A stretch of DNA of 64,000 nucleotides, taken from the NCBI GenBank assembly GCA_019359445.1, contig JAHHHJ010000005.1, forward strand, positions 186,001-250,000, given 5' to 3'. The notes below the pieces were generated by a model that was not told the origin of the DNA, did not search any database, and saw only the letters and a list, made by a program, of their open reading frames with translations. This DNA is from Kastovskya adunca ATA6-11-RM4 (GTDB taxonomy: Bacteria; Cyanobacteriota; Cyanobacteriia; Cyanobacteriales; Coleofasciculaceae). The position numbers were made by a program, and so were the translations under genes. Positions 45,417-54,732 of this stretch are shown one piece after another (positions within the stretch are counted from its first letter, which is position 1; each line of letters opens with the position of its first letter).

Positions 45417-45932
45417 CTAATCTTTTTGTCCTGCCGAACGCCAAGCAGCGGTCATTCGTCCCAGGTTTGTGGTGAACTCTCGCCACCCCACTACAGAGCC
45501 AGAAACTTCTTCATCCCAAGAGGCAGAGAGGACGCCATAGCTCAACCCTAATACCCCAAGCCCAAAAAATCCCATACTGACAAGAACCACCGCGACGTGA
45601 GGTAGAGCTAACCCCATCTTTGCAACCAAATAATAGCTAACAAAAAACGTGGCGATCCCCAAAGCCGAAGGAAGCCCGCAGAGTAACGCCATCCGACGTA
45701 CCATGCGTTTGCTGACTTCATCAGGAATTTTCATTGATTCCTGTGAAGCGGGGGACTGCTTATTTTTCTTCACCGTAGCAGGAGCAGATTTTTCTGGAGT
45801 TGAAGCCGTAACCGCTGGTCGATCTTTCTTCGCCACTGCTTGACTAGGTGCCGATTCTGGTTGGGTGTTGGTTGTTTTTTTGCGCTTTTGACGCGGTTCA
45901 AAGGGCAAACGACGCGATGGTTCAGTAGACAT
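45417..45932 (-). CDS. PAM68-family photosystem II assembly protein
   Basis: A 171-aa thylakoid membrane protein. A basic, Lys/Pro/Ala-rich soluble tail (residues 1-75) is followed by two membrane segments (about 88-108 and 112-135) and the conserved ASWDEEVSGSVVGWREF. This arrangement is that of PAM68 (DUF3464), which aids CP47/D1 assembly. The gene starts 15 nt after rpsO, so they are co-transcribed. Confidence 0.85.
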   Translation of the reverse strand: MSTEPSRRLPFEPRQKRKKTTNTQPESAPSQAVAKKDRPAVTASTPEKSAPATVKKNKQSPASQESMKIPDEVSKRMVRRMALLCGLPSALGIATFFVSYYLVAKMGLALPHVAVVLVSMGFFGLGVLGLSYGVLSASWDEEVSGSVVGWREFTTNLGRMTAAWRSAGQKD

Positions 45933-45947
45933 AAGCTTGAATATAGA

Positions 45948-46217
45948 TTATCCGCGAATCCCTAGGCTTTGAATCAACGATTGGTAACGATCCCGGTCTT
46001 CTTTACGAAGATAGGTCAACAAGCGCTTCCGACGACCAATCATTTTCAACAGCCCTCTGCGGGAGGAGTGGTCTTTTTTGTTGCCTCTCAAGTGGTTGCT
46101 CAACCGATTAATGCGTTCGGTAAGGATGGCAATTTGTACATGTGCCGATCCCGTATCGGTTTCATGAACTTGGTAGCCTTCAATAATTTCCTGTTTGTGC
46201 TCTTGCGTCAGACTCAT
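45948..46217 (-). CDS. rpsO: 30S ribosomal protein S15
   Basis: The 89-aa S15, with the standard motifs [34 protein letters not shown] and [14 protein letters not shown] that bind the 16S central domain. Full length. It is the first gene of a pair with the PAM68 gene, 15 nt apart. Confidence 0.97.
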   Translation of the reverse strand: MSLTQEHKQEIIEGYQVHETDTGSAHVQIAILTERINRLSNHLRGNKKDHSSRRGLLKMIGRRKRLLTYLRKEDRDRYQSLIQSLGIRG

Positions 46218-46386
46218 AGGTACAATCTTTAGGATTAATGCAGCAATTTACTATCTTATCATTATGCTCAGGTGGGGTGAAAGGATACCCTGATGACAGT
46301 CAGTGCTTTACCTGCGGCTCACCCGTTTTTAGGGAAAAAATAACTCGGTTTTCACAACATTGACTGAGAATTTTTGGATAGAAGTT

Positions 46387-46833
46387 TTAAGGAAGAGGAG
46401 AGACGTTTTTGCCCTGGCGTCGTTCATCTAGCCACTGCTGCAAAATAATTGCCGCTGCTTTCCGGTCAACTAAACCCTTGTTTCGGGAAAGGTCTATTCT
46501 CTGTTCTCTAAGCAGTTGTTCCGCCGCCACCGAAGTTAGACGTTCATCAGTAAATTCCACTGGCAAACCTAGGGCGGCTGATACCCGCGCCGCAAATTTC
46601 TTTACCTGGCGAGCTTGAAAGCCCAAGCTTCCGTTCATGGAATAGGGCAAACCCACAACTAGCACTTGAGCCTCCCGCTCTTTTACCAGTTCTCGTAATT
46701 GTTCAATGTCGTTGGCAAAAGAAGTACGCTCAATCGTAGTTAAACCTGTCGAGATCAAACCCGTTTTATCGCATCCAGCAACTCCGATACGTTTTTTACC
46801 TACGTCTAATCCTAGTGCCGATATTTGCTGCAT
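46387..46833 (-). CDS. ruvX: Holliday junction resolvase-like YqgF (RuvX)
   Basis: A 148-aa RNase-H-fold nuclease. GLDVGKKRIGVAGCD, VVGLPYSMNGS, DERLTSVAAEQLL and DRKAAAIILQQWLDE carry the four acidic catalytic positions. The family acts on recombination junctions or on 16S rRNA 5' processing; both are reported for bacterial YqgF. Followed 169 nt later by rpsO on the same strand. Confidence 0.92.
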   Translation of the reverse strand: MQQISALGLDVGKKRIGVAGCDKTGLISTGLTTIERTSFANDIEQLRELVKEREAQVLVVGLPYSMNGSLGFQARQVKKFAARVSAALGLPVEFTDERLTSVAAEQLLREQRIDLSRNKGLVDRKAAAIILQQWLDERRQGKNVSPLP

Positions 46834-46967
46834 TTGAAAGGAGTCCTGAGGCTGAGTTCTAATGGGGATCAGATGTTATCGGTCTTCTTAGCCGTTGCTA
46901 TTAGTACCCTTTCCTACTTCCACCTCAGCGTTGGAACTCTACAGAGTTGCCAACCTCAAACATATCT

Positions 46968-48242
46968 TTAGCCCCGGTTTTTCTTTTCTATAGGCTCAGT
47001 AGGCTCAGTTGGAGGGATAACTTCCTGAGATAGGGAACTAGAGGTCGTTGAAATATCTGTTCTGGGAACGGTCTGGGAGGGATTCGACAACGACTGTAGC
47101 CAAGTCATGCGGCTAGGGATGGGAGTGCGTGCTGGCTTGAGTCCTTGGAGAACCTCTGATAGATGCAGTCCTTCTAAGGAAACTGGCTTGGCTTCTCGTA
47201 ATTTGTGCCAGACGGAACGGGACATCAACAATGTGTGTTCAATCCGCTGCGCCCCTAGTTTTTCTAAATATTCTTCACGTTCTGGCTGGTAGTCCGCTGA
47301 TGCAAGCTGCAAGCTTTGGGTAGGCAAATCCTGGACAATCCGAGCCATTTGAGATAGTAGTTCTGGATAGAGCCAGGTATAGGCAGGATGAACGGTTAGT
47401 TCAGCGCTATGGGGCTGAGAACCATCTCGGCACACTTGCAAGTTAAAGTAGCCGATTGCGGCTTTACGCTGTGGTTCAAAGACGTAGCCACTGATGATAT
47501 CTGTATGACTAATCCACTGCTGGAGATTAGAAATGAAGGCGTTTAAAAATCCAATTTTGAAGTCTTGGATATGGCGGTCAAAGACTTGTCGTACCTGCGG
47601 CGGCATTGAGGCCGTGTCAAGCTGATAGAGCAATTGAGCGTCTGCATTGCTTACGGGCAGGAGATTTGGTAAATCTGGCTCATGATCTGCCAATCCTTGA
47701 AGCAGTTCTGGTGCGATCGCCCAATAGGTTAGTTGTGCTAAAGGCTGAAATCCATTCTGCCGATACAGTGCTAACGTTGATTTGCTGTGAATACTGACTT
47801 CTAACAACCAAGTTCGGGCTTCCCAGATTGTCTCGAAACAGTAACGCAGCAATTGGGAACCAATGTCCCCCAAGTTCTGGGTTTTTTCAGAGGGCTGAGT
47901 CTGAGGCTCAACCAGCACATGCTCAACGCGCCAAGTGCTACGCGTCCGATTGAATGGGGCAACCTGGATTAGTCCACGAATTTTTTGATTTTGTTCAGCA
48001 ACATAGATGCGAAGGGCGTGCTGACAAGGATTGGGAAACCAACTTAAAATTTTTAAGGGGCCAAACCAGTTTTGCGCTTGTTGCAACTGACGCCCCAGCG
48101 ACACTGAACAACTGTGGCTATTGCCATCAGATGCCTCTGTCACCAGTTGAGCGATCGCCTCCAAATCACGGTACTGGAGAGACCGGATCGCGTTCTTCGT
48201 GTTGTCTGGGAGAGGTGAATTCATGTTGAATAGAGATGCCAT
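46968..48242 (-). CDS. GNAT-family acetyltransferase, long form
   Basis: A 424-aa protein. The N-terminal half shows a GNAT-like fold (residues 20-165, with LLRYCFETIWEARTWLLEVSIHSKSTLALYRQNGFQPL matching the acetyl-CoA and C-terminal motifs), and the second half (about 205-340) appears to be another, weaker GNAT-like repeat. The tail is Pro/Thr/Ser-rich. An ATG six codons in is an alternative start. The substrate is unknown. Upstream of ruvX by 134 nt. Confidence 0.7.
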   Translation of the reverse strand: MASLFNMNSPLPDNTKNAIRSLQYRDLEAIAQLVTEASDGNSHSCSVSLGRQLQQAQNWFGPLKILSWFPNPCQHALRIYVAEQNQKIRGLIQVAPFNRTRSTWRVEHVLVEPQTQPSEKTQNLGDIGSQLLRYCFETIWEARTWLLEVSIHSKSTLALYRQNGFQPLAQLTYWAIAPELLQGLADHEPDLPNLLPVSNADAQLLYQLDTASMPPQVRQVFDRHIQDFKIGFLNAFISNLQQWISHTDIISGYVFEPQRKAAIGYFNLQVCRDGSQPHSAELTVHPAYTWLYPELLSQMARIVQDLPTQSLQLASADYQPEREEYLEKLGAQRIEHTLLMSRSVWHKLREAKPVSLEGLHLSEVLQGLKPARTPIPSRMTWLQSLSNPSQTVPRTDISTTSSSLSQEVIPPTEPTEPIEKKNRG

Positions 48243-48447
48243 GAAGCCGACAGCTTTCTTGCAACTGAAAAGCTCGTTCTACACACAAGCGATTGTCAGC
48301 GACAATTCTACTGCTAATATCTTAACTATTTTCTTGAATCTCGCACCTTGCACCTCAGTTTACGGCTAGTACGTCCTTAGGGTAAGCAAGAGAGGGACTG
48401 TACCGTTTCTGGTTGTAAGGATATTGTTAGGGGGGGTAGGAGGAGAA

Positions 48448-48519
48448 ATGATCAACAACTCTGATACAACCGAATTGATCTTAAAAGCGATCGCCAACGA
48501 AATCGTTTTACGAACATGA
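48448..48519 (+). CDS. Possible 23-residue leader peptide
   Basis: ATG at 48448 follows GGAGGAGAA. The frame codes MINNSDTTELILKAIANEIV and a short basic tail before TGA. No run of a single amino acid is seen. It is on the same strand as cruF, 170 nt upstream of it, with a hairpin in between. It could be a leader or a chance frame. Confidence 0.3.
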   Translation: MINNSDTTELILKAIANEIVLRT

Positions 48520-48647
48520 GCGAGAGTGACGGTAAAAGGGTTTAAGATGAATTGTTCATAAATATTTGTAAACTATTACACTATTAAAAATATCTCCGTC
48601 CATCTAGCTAGAAAGTTTTTTGTCCCATTCTTGAGATGCGACCCTTT

Positions 48648-48671
48648 CCCGGATTTTACTCCGGGGTTTTT
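48648..48671 (+). terminator. Terminator-like hairpin in the cruF leader
   Basis: CCCGGA at 48648-48653 pairs with TCCGGG at 48660-48665 and is followed by GTTTTT. It ends only 20 nt before the cruF ATG, so it may act as an attenuator. Confidence 0.5.
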
Positions 48672-48690
48672 ACCGTGTTAGGAGTTTCTA

Positions 48691-49629
48691 ATGCAGCAAC
48701 TAGTCAAACTTGAACGCTCTTTCCTCATCGCCCATATTGTGTCCATGGTCTTCGGGCTGGCAGGGTTGTTAATCGTCCTCCCCCATCCAGAACTGATCGC
48801 TGGTTTATCTACCTTTGGGCAAACCTTATTCCAGTGGGGAATGGCTGGAGGTGGTGTGGTGTACATCATCTTTGGTGCGATCGCCGTGGCGATTTATGCC
48901 TACCGAACCCTAGGACTTTGGCACTGGCTCACATTCATGCTGCCCTCTGCTTGTATTTCCTTAGGAAGTGAATTGCTGGGTACCAGTACCGGCTTTCCTT
49001 TTGGAGAATACGGTTACTTGAGCGGTTTAGGTTACAAAGTTGCCGGTCTTGTCCCCTTTACCATTCCCCTATCCTGGTTTTACATGGGATTGGTTTCCTA
49101 CCTGATTGCCCGTGCTGGTCTAAAAGTTGACCTTTACACCAATACCAAGTCGGGATGGTGGCGTCAGACTGGCGCAGTTATTTTGGGAAGCATCCTGCTG
49201 ACCTCTTGGGACTTTGTACTCGATCCTGCTATGAGCCAAACAGCTTATCCGTTTTGGCATTACGGCGAAGTGGGAGCCTATTTTGGCACCCCGTTCCAAA
49301 ACTTTGCGGGTTGGCTTGCCACAGGTATTGTTTTCATGACCGTAGCAGCCTTGTTGTGGAAAAAATCCCCGATTGCCCTGTCACGCCAGCAGTTAGGATT
49401 CCCTCTGGCGGTTTACTTTAGCAACATTGCCTTTGGGATCGTCTTAACTCTAGGAGGCACGGGAATCTGGATTCCCGTTGGCTTAGGGGTCTTACTAGGA
49501 CTCGCTCCGGCGGCAGTATTGTGGTGGATGGCAGCATCAACACCGATGATAGCTGTCTCCAACCAAGTAGAAACTGAGACTCCTAACGGCTCCGTACCCA
49601 TGGCACAAGTGGGAGCGATGCCTAAGTGA
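48691..49629 (+). CDS. cruF: Carotenoid 1,2-hydratase CruF
   Basis: A 312-aa membrane protein with about eight hydrophobic segments, of the COG2324 family. In cyanobacteria CruF adds water to the psi-end of gamma-carotene derivatives in myxoxanthophyll synthesis. The conserved GEYGYLSGLGYKVAGLVPFTIPLSWF region (here summarised by GEYGYLSGLGYK) and WDFVLDPAMS are present. It overlaps cruG by the sequence GTGA, which is the usual cyanobacterial arrangement. The ATG follows TAGGAG. Confidence 0.9.
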   Translation: MQQLVKLERSFLIAHIVSMVFGLAGLLIVLPHPELIAGLSTFGQTLFQWGMAGGGVVYIIFGAIAVAIYAYRTLGLWHWLTFMLPSACISLGSELLGTSTGFPFGEYGYLSGLGYKVAGLVPFTIPLSWFYMGLVSYLIARAGLKVDLYTNTKSGWWRQTGAVILGSILLTSWDFVLDPAMSQTAYPFWHYGEVGAYFGTPFQNFAGWLATGIVFMTVAALLWKKSPIALSRQQLGFPLAVYFSNIAFGIVLTLGGTGIWIPVGLGVLLGLAPAAVLWWMAASTPMIAVSNQVETETPNGSVPMAQVGAMPK

Positions 49630-50888
49630 GCTGGATTCTCAGTGCCTTCAGTGGATTAGTAGGGCGAGCGTTGCCAGAGGCAGGGATTGGTGTTTTTGCG
49701 ATCGCGTTGTTGCTCATCCAAACCCCAGCGGCATTGATTTTAATGTCTCGCCTACTGAAAGGCCCGCAGCGCCGCTCTCCCCTCCAGCCGCAATCTCCCA
49801 GCCTTGAACAGCTTGGTAGCGTCAGTGTTGTCGTTCCAACGCTCAACGAAGCCGAACGCATCACCCCGGCTCTGGAGGGGTTGAGTCGGCAAAGCTATGA
49901 AGTTAGGGAAATTATTATCGTTGATAGCCGCTCTCAAGATGGGACAAGAGAGCTGGTGAAGTCGGCGGCAGAAAAAGATCCCCGGTTTCGCCTCACAACG
50001 GATGATCCCTTACCCCCTGGCTGGGTAGGGCGTCCCTGGGCGTTGCACACGGGTTTTTTGCACAGTTCCCCAAAAAGCGAATGGATTTTGGGGATGGATG
50101 CTGATACTCAACCGAGTGCAGGCTTAATTGCTGGTTTGGTGAGAGCAGCTGAGGCAGAGCAGTTTGACCTGATTTCCCTTTCTCCCCAATTTATCCTTAA
50201 GTATCCAGGGGAGTGGTGGCTGCAACCTGCGCTCTTGATGACCTTGCTGTATCGCTTCGATCCGGCAGGCGTTACAGCTAATTCTCCTGAACGAGTGATG
50301 GCAAATGGACAGTGTTTTTTATGCCGTCGCCATGTTTTAAGCCAGTTAGAAGGCTACACCAGCGCTAAAGGATCTTTTTGTGACGATGTCACCTTAGCGC
50401 GGAATATTGCCGCTCAAGGCTTTAAGGTAGGCTTTTGGGATGGAGCAAAGGTGCTGAAGGTGCGGATGTATGAGGGAGCCGCAGAAACTTGGAAAGAGTG
50501 GGGGCGATCGCTTGACCTTAAAGATGCGGCGTCTACCGCCCAACAGTGGAGCGATCTTTGGCTACTGTTGAGCGTGCAAGGTCTACCCCTCCCCGTTACC
50601 GCCATCTTGCTCAGTTACCTGGCTCTAGGGTATGGTGCGCTTTCTTTAAGCGTAGCTGCGGGATTAAACCTATTCTTGCTACTGATCCGCTGTGCCTTGT
50701 TGTTTGCGATCGCACCATCCTACGACCGCACGCAAAGCCCCTCATCTGCCTCCTGGCTTTTCTGGCTTTCTCCCCTAGCAGACCCCTTAGCCGTCTTGCG
50801 GATTTTTCTTTCCACCTTCGGCAGACCTACCCAATGGCGCGGTCGCACCTATAATTCAGAGCCAGTCACCAAAAGTCGGTCGTCTTGA
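49626..50888 (+). CDS. cruG: Carotenoid 2'-O-glycosyltransferase CruG
   Basis: A 420-aa GT2 glycosyltransferase that puts a sugar on the 2'-hydroxyl of the carotenoid made by CruF. An N-terminal membrane segment, VVVPTLNEAERI, DSRSQDGT, GMDADTQPS (the DxD), then CDDVTLARNI and C-terminal membrane segments are seen. GTG start overlapping the cruF stop, so translation is probably coupled. Confidence 0.88.
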   Translation: MSWILSAFSGLVGRALPEAGIGVFAIALLLIQTPAALILMSRLLKGPQRRSPLQPQSPSLEQLGSVSVVVPTLNEAERITPALEGLSRQSYEVREIIIVDSRSQDGTRELVKSAAEKDPRFRLTTDDPLPPGWVGRPWALHTGFLHSSPKSEWILGMDADTQPSAGLIAGLVRAAEAEQFDLISLSPQFILKYPGEWWLQPALLMTLLYRFDPAGVTANSPERVMANGQCFLCRRHVLSQLEGYTSAKGSFCDDVTLARNIAAQGFKVGFWDGAKVLKVRMYEGAAETWKEWGRSLDLKDAASTAQQWSDLWLLLSVQGLPLPVTAILLSYLALGYGALSLSVAAGLNLFLLLIRCALLFAIAPSYDRTQSPSSASWLFWLSPLADPLAVLRIFLSTFGRPTQWRGRTYNSEPVTKSRSS

Positions 50889-51059
50889 CTTCACCGCTGT
50901 TGATTGGAAAAAACGCACAATAAAATAGTTCTCCTTTGCTCCTCTATGTGATTGAGGAATTAATGATAGGCGAGCAAATGGAGAATATAGGGGAGGGTCA
51001 AGAGTAAGAGATAAAACCCTCGCGATCGCGTTTTAAAGACAGCAGACTAGTCCTAAAAA

Positions 51060-51983
51060 CTAGCTGTCCTCATCAGTATTATTGACCTGGTCTACCCGTT
51101 CGAGCTGCCAGAGAATCTGATTGCCCTCGCGACGAACGCGGGATACAATCCAGTTCCGCCAACCCCAGTGGTCGCCTCGGCTGGTAACAGCACTGGCATT
51201 GACATCCATCAAATCCGCAAGTTCGGAACTACTAATTAAGTAGCCTTCTCTGGCAATCTCATCCGCAATGTGTAGAGTTTCTACCAAATTACGAAGTTGA
51301 GCCACCCTAACTTCGCGCGGCAATTCATCCATCAAAACACTAGACGAAGAAGCAGATAAATCCATCATGGTCATATCAGAAGTAACGACGCTCTCGTGTA
51401 CGGTTTTGTAAGCTAGCGTAGAAGTGGTATCTGGATCTGATACGCCTGCTACCGGAGGCATAGTAGCTGCCTTTAGCGATTCTGGCAAAGTCAGGGAAAA
51501 TGGCTGTTCTAAGGGGAGAGGTTGACCCCCCGCAAAGGCACGGGCGATCGCATCGCAACGTTCATTGCCCTCATCGCCACTATGACCTCTAACATATTCC
51601 CAACTCACTAAATCTGAGTTAAGTTTATCAAGGGTTTCCCACAAGTCTTTGTTTAAAACAGGCTTACCCTGCGCTGTTTTCCATCCTTTTTTTTTCCACC
51701 CTTTTACCCACTGAGTCACTCCTTTTTTCAGATATTCGCTGTCTGTGTATAGGGTGATGGATTCGCTTTGTGCCGAGGCGGCAAAGACTTTCAACGCCGC
51801 GATCGCGGCTTGCATTTCCATGCGGTTATTTGTGCTAGGAGTTTCAGCCCCCCCCATTTCATACACAGAACCATCTTTGAAATAGATCACCGTACCCCAA
51901 CCCCCAGGGCCGGGATTACCACTGCAGGCTCCATCGGTATAAATAGATTGAATTTGGCGCATATAAGACATATTTTTAGTCAC
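51060..51983 (-). CDS. rnhA: Ribonuclease HI with C-terminal extension
   Basis: A 307-aa protein. Residues 8-155 form RNase HI, with catalytic residues in YTDGACSGNPG, RMEMQAAI, LYTDSEYLKKG and HSGDEGNERCD. It cleaves RNA in RNA-DNA hybrids. Most RNase HI are about 150 aa; here about 150 more residues follow: a Ser/Thr-rich linker, then a helical, winged-helix-like module (VETLHIADEIAREGYLISSSELADLM, abbreviated here by its first motif) with a DNA-binding look. Internal ATGs at codons 5 and 8 may be the true start. Confidence 0.88.
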   Translation of the reverse strand: MTKNMSYMRQIQSIYTDGACSGNPGPGGWGTVIYFKDGSVYEMGGAETPSTNNRMEMQAAIAALKVFAASAQSESITLYTDSEYLKKGVTQWVKGWKKKGWKTAQGKPVLNKDLWETLDKLNSDLVSWEYVRGHSGDEGNERCDAIARAFAGGQPLPLEQPFSLTLPESLKAATMPPVAGVSDPDTTSTLAYKTVHESVVTSDMTMMDLSASSSSVLMDELPREVRVAQLRNLVETLHIADEIAREGYLISSSELADLMDVNASAVTSRGDHWGWRNWIVSRVRREGNQILWQLERVDQVNNTDEDS

Positions 51984-52367
51984 TAGTCATTAGTTAGTTG
52001 TTTAGGGTTCATAACTTAAAAACGCTGGAAGCGTGAATATCCTCCCATCGCCGATCTGTGGTTACTAGAAATTACATTAAGGTTTTGCTCGCACCTGTCT
52101 AGTTTAGAGGAATTAGATAGTACATTAGTTCTGTAAGAGAATTAGCTCGTCTTCAGCCGACAGTAAATTTTATGCCTAGCGGCTGAAAAAGCCAACATTG
52201 GAGCAACGGCATTCACTTTTGCCGCGAGAACTCATTACCTGAATGCCCGCTCTTCTGCGATATCGTGACATAGCATCTTCACCCGTGTCGATTAAAATCG
52301 CATTTGCTGAGGTCATGGGTAGACGACCGCAGCCCGATCAATTGCACATTTCTCCGGCACCGTTACT
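51984..52367. other. Intergenic region between rnhA and dnaX
   Basis: About 380 bases between divergent genes. Contains a 7-bp hairpin (TCAGCCG at 52153-52159 with CGGCTGA at 52180-52186). No RNA gene was recognised. Confidence 0.45.
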
Positions 52368-54557
52368 GTGAGTTACGAACCCCTACATCACAAATATCGC
52401 CCTCAAACCTTTGCCAACTTGGTAGGGCAAGAGGCGATCGCCACAACACTGACCAACGCGATTCGGACAGAACGGATTGCCCCTGCTTATTTATTCACAG
52501 GGCCACGAGGAACGGGGAAGACTTCCAGTGCGCGAATTTTAGCAAAATCGCTCAATTGCTTAGAAAGTGCTACCCCAACAGAATACCCCTGTGGCAGATG
52601 TGAAGTTTGTCGCCATGTCGCCGGGGGTTCCGCCCTAGATGTAATTGAGATTGACGCGGCGAGCAATACAGGTGTCGATAATATGCGAGAGCTGATCGAA
52701 CGTGCCCAATTTGCCCCCGTGCAGTGCCGCTACAAAGTATATGTGGTTGATGAATGCCACATGCTCAGTCCGGCGGCGTTCAATGCCTTGCTTAAAACCC
52801 TAGAAGAACCCCCGGCTCGTATTGTTTTTGTCTTAGCCACCACAGACCCGCAACGGGTATTACCTACGATTATTTCTCGCTGTCAGCGATTTGATTTTCG
52901 CCGCATTCCCTTAGCACCGATGGTGTCTCATTTGGAAGCGATCGCTTCTAAAGAAAATATCGATATTAGCAGTGAGGCTGTGACCTTAGTTGCACAAGTG
53001 TCTCAGGGAGGGCTGCGGGACGCAGAGAGCCTGCTGGATCAACTGAGCTTGCTATCCGGTCAGATCACAGTTGAGCGCGTCTGGGACTTAGTAGGGGCAG
53101 TGCCAGAGCAGGATTTAATAGGGTTGCTAGAGGCGATCGCTACTTCCAAAGCAGAAGATCTGCTCGATCGGTGTCGAGCAATTTTAAATCGCGGTCGAGA
53201 ACCCCTAGTAGTTCTACAAAATCTTGCCGGGTTCTACCGGGATTTACTGATCGCCAAAACTGCTCCTAGTCGCGATGACTTAGTGGCGTTGACTTCTCAA
53301 ACCTGGAAAGCGCTGGGTGAATTTGCTCAGCAAATTGACATCAACATAATTTTGGCAGGTCAACAGCACCTCAAAAATAGCGAAGCGCAAATCAAAAATA
53401 CTACCCAACCGCGCCTATGGCTGGAAGTTACCCTACTGGGTTTGTTGCCCTCTGCACTGAGTACTCAAAGCTCAGAGCCAATGACACCCCGCCTAGCGGC
53501 AACGGAGCCACGCTCAACGATTAAGGAAGTTTCTCCGCCTGTTCCCCCACTTCCCCAAAAGACGGCACCCCCGACTCCTTCGCCACAAGAAACATCATCC
53601 GCCGCCGCTAGTCATGCCACTAGCAATGGTGGCTTCTCGCCTCCCCAAGAGCAAGAACCCGCTGTTACGACCAATCCAGACCCTGAAGAACCCGCGTCTG
53701 TAGGTGCCCAACCTGTGACAAAAAGCATAGCTGATGCCCCGTCAGAAAGCCTAGAGCAGGTTTGGCAGCAGGTTATTGAGCATCTTCAACCTTTCTCTGC
53801 ACAAGCTTTACTACGTCAGCAATGTCACTTGATTGGGTTTGATGGTTCTGTTGCCCGTGTTGGTATTAGTTCTCAACCCTTGCTGAAGCTTGCTCAGGGT
53901 AAATTAGCCAATATTGAAGCCGCATTTGCAGCGGTCTATCATTCTCCAGTCAAGGTCGTCTGGCAAATTATCAATACTTCTGTTTCTAGGAAAACTTCTG
54001 CACCCGAATCAGTTCCCCAACCTTCATCACCCGCGCCCAAGCCACCGCCTCAGCCATCAGCGCCAACTCCCCCTCCCCCTGCTTCTCAGGAAGTATCAAT
54101 ACCACCTGAAGAAACTCCGGTTTTTGAAAAGCCTGTGTCTTCTAAACCGCCTGCTCCCCTGCCAGTAGAAGCTGCTCGTCATCCAGCAATAAGCGCAATT
54201 CCGGCTCCTGAACTGCCCATATCTAGTGGAGAGGAAGTAGAAATAGAGATTGATGGGGGAGAAGTAGCGATCGCGCTCTCAGCCCTCAAGCAGTTTTTTG
54301 AGGGAGAGATCATTGAGCTAGACGATGACACCGAACAGAGCGAACCGAAAATTATTGAGCCACAGCCGCCCTCAGTTATTCTGGACACTTCCTCCAATGG
54401 GCACTGGGACGCAGCATTAGATGCATCCCTAGATGATGAAGAAGATCTTATTGAGCCACAGCCGTCCTCAGTTATCCTGGACGCTTCCTTCAATGGGCAC
54501 TGGGACGCAGCATTAGATGCTTCCCTAGACGACGATGATGAAGATCTGCCGTTTTAA
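52368..54557 (+). CDS. dnaX: DNA polymerase III gamma/tau subunit
   Basis: A 729-aa clamp-loader subunit. Walker A GPRGTGKTSSARI (about 45), the zinc-binding CGRCEVCRHV, Walker B VDECHMLSP and sensor SRCQRFDF are intact. After the AAA modules (to about residue 360) comes a long Pro/Ser-rich tail. Near the C-terminus a 30-residue segment (VILDxSxNGHWDAALDASLDD) is duplicated in tandem. No intein, which some cyanobacterial dnaX genes carry, and no obvious frameshift heptamer. GTG start. Confidence 0.93.
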   Translation: MSYEPLHHKYRPQTFANLVGQEAIATTLTNAIRTERIAPAYLFTGPRGTGKTSSARILAKSLNCLESATPTEYPCGRCEVCRHVAGGSALDVIEIDAASNTGVDNMRELIERAQFAPVQCRYKVYVVDECHMLSPAAFNALLKTLEEPPARIVFVLATTDPQRVLPTIISRCQRFDFRRIPLAPMVSHLEAIASKENIDISSEAVTLVAQVSQGGLRDAESLLDQLSLLSGQITVERVWDLVGAVPEQDLIGLLEAIATSKAEDLLDRCRAILNRGREPLVVLQNLAGFYRDLLIAKTAPSRDDLVALTSQTWKALGEFAQQIDINIILAGQQHLKNSEAQIKNTTQPRLWLEVTLLGLLPSALSTQSSEPMTPRLAATEPRSTIKEVSPPVPPLPQKTAPPTPSPQETSSAAASHATSNGGFSPPQEQEPAVTTNPDPEEPASVGAQPVTKSIADAPSESLEQVWQQVIEHLQPFSAQALLRQQCHLIGFDGSVARVGISSQPLLKLAQGKLANIEAAFAAVYHSPVKVVWQIINTSVSRKTSAPESVPQPSSPAPKPPPQPSAPTPPPPASQEVSIPPEETPVFEKPVSSKPPAPLPVEAARHPAISAIPAPELPISSGEEVEIEIDGGEVAIALSALKQFFEGEIIELDDDTEQSEPKIIEPQPPSVILDTSSNGHWDAALDASLDDEEDLIEPQPSSVILDASFNGHWDAALDASLDDDDEDLPF

Positions 54558-54732
54558 GAATTTCTCCGCCTACCTGATCCGATGAAAGCTTCTGGGGGTA
54601 GCGATCGCCAAAACTGCCATGAATTTTGACTTTGTTGCGAAGCCAAGAGCTTTAATATTCGGATGGCGAAGTAGTTTATGGCTAAATTGCTGTTGAGATA
54701 ATTTTGTCCATTAACAATTAGCCAAAGCGCCA

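Larger units (their letters stand above)
48243..48690. other. Intergenic region upstream of cruF
   Basis: About 450 bases between divergent genes. It holds a 23-codon frame with a good ribosome site (48448-48519) and a terminator-like hairpin (48648-48671), each listed separately. Confidence 0.55.

Noticed and set aside
52368-54557. Intein or programmed frameshift in dnaX
   Set aside because: The frame is continuous, the AAA motifs are not interrupted and no slippery A-run with a nearby alternate stop was seen.
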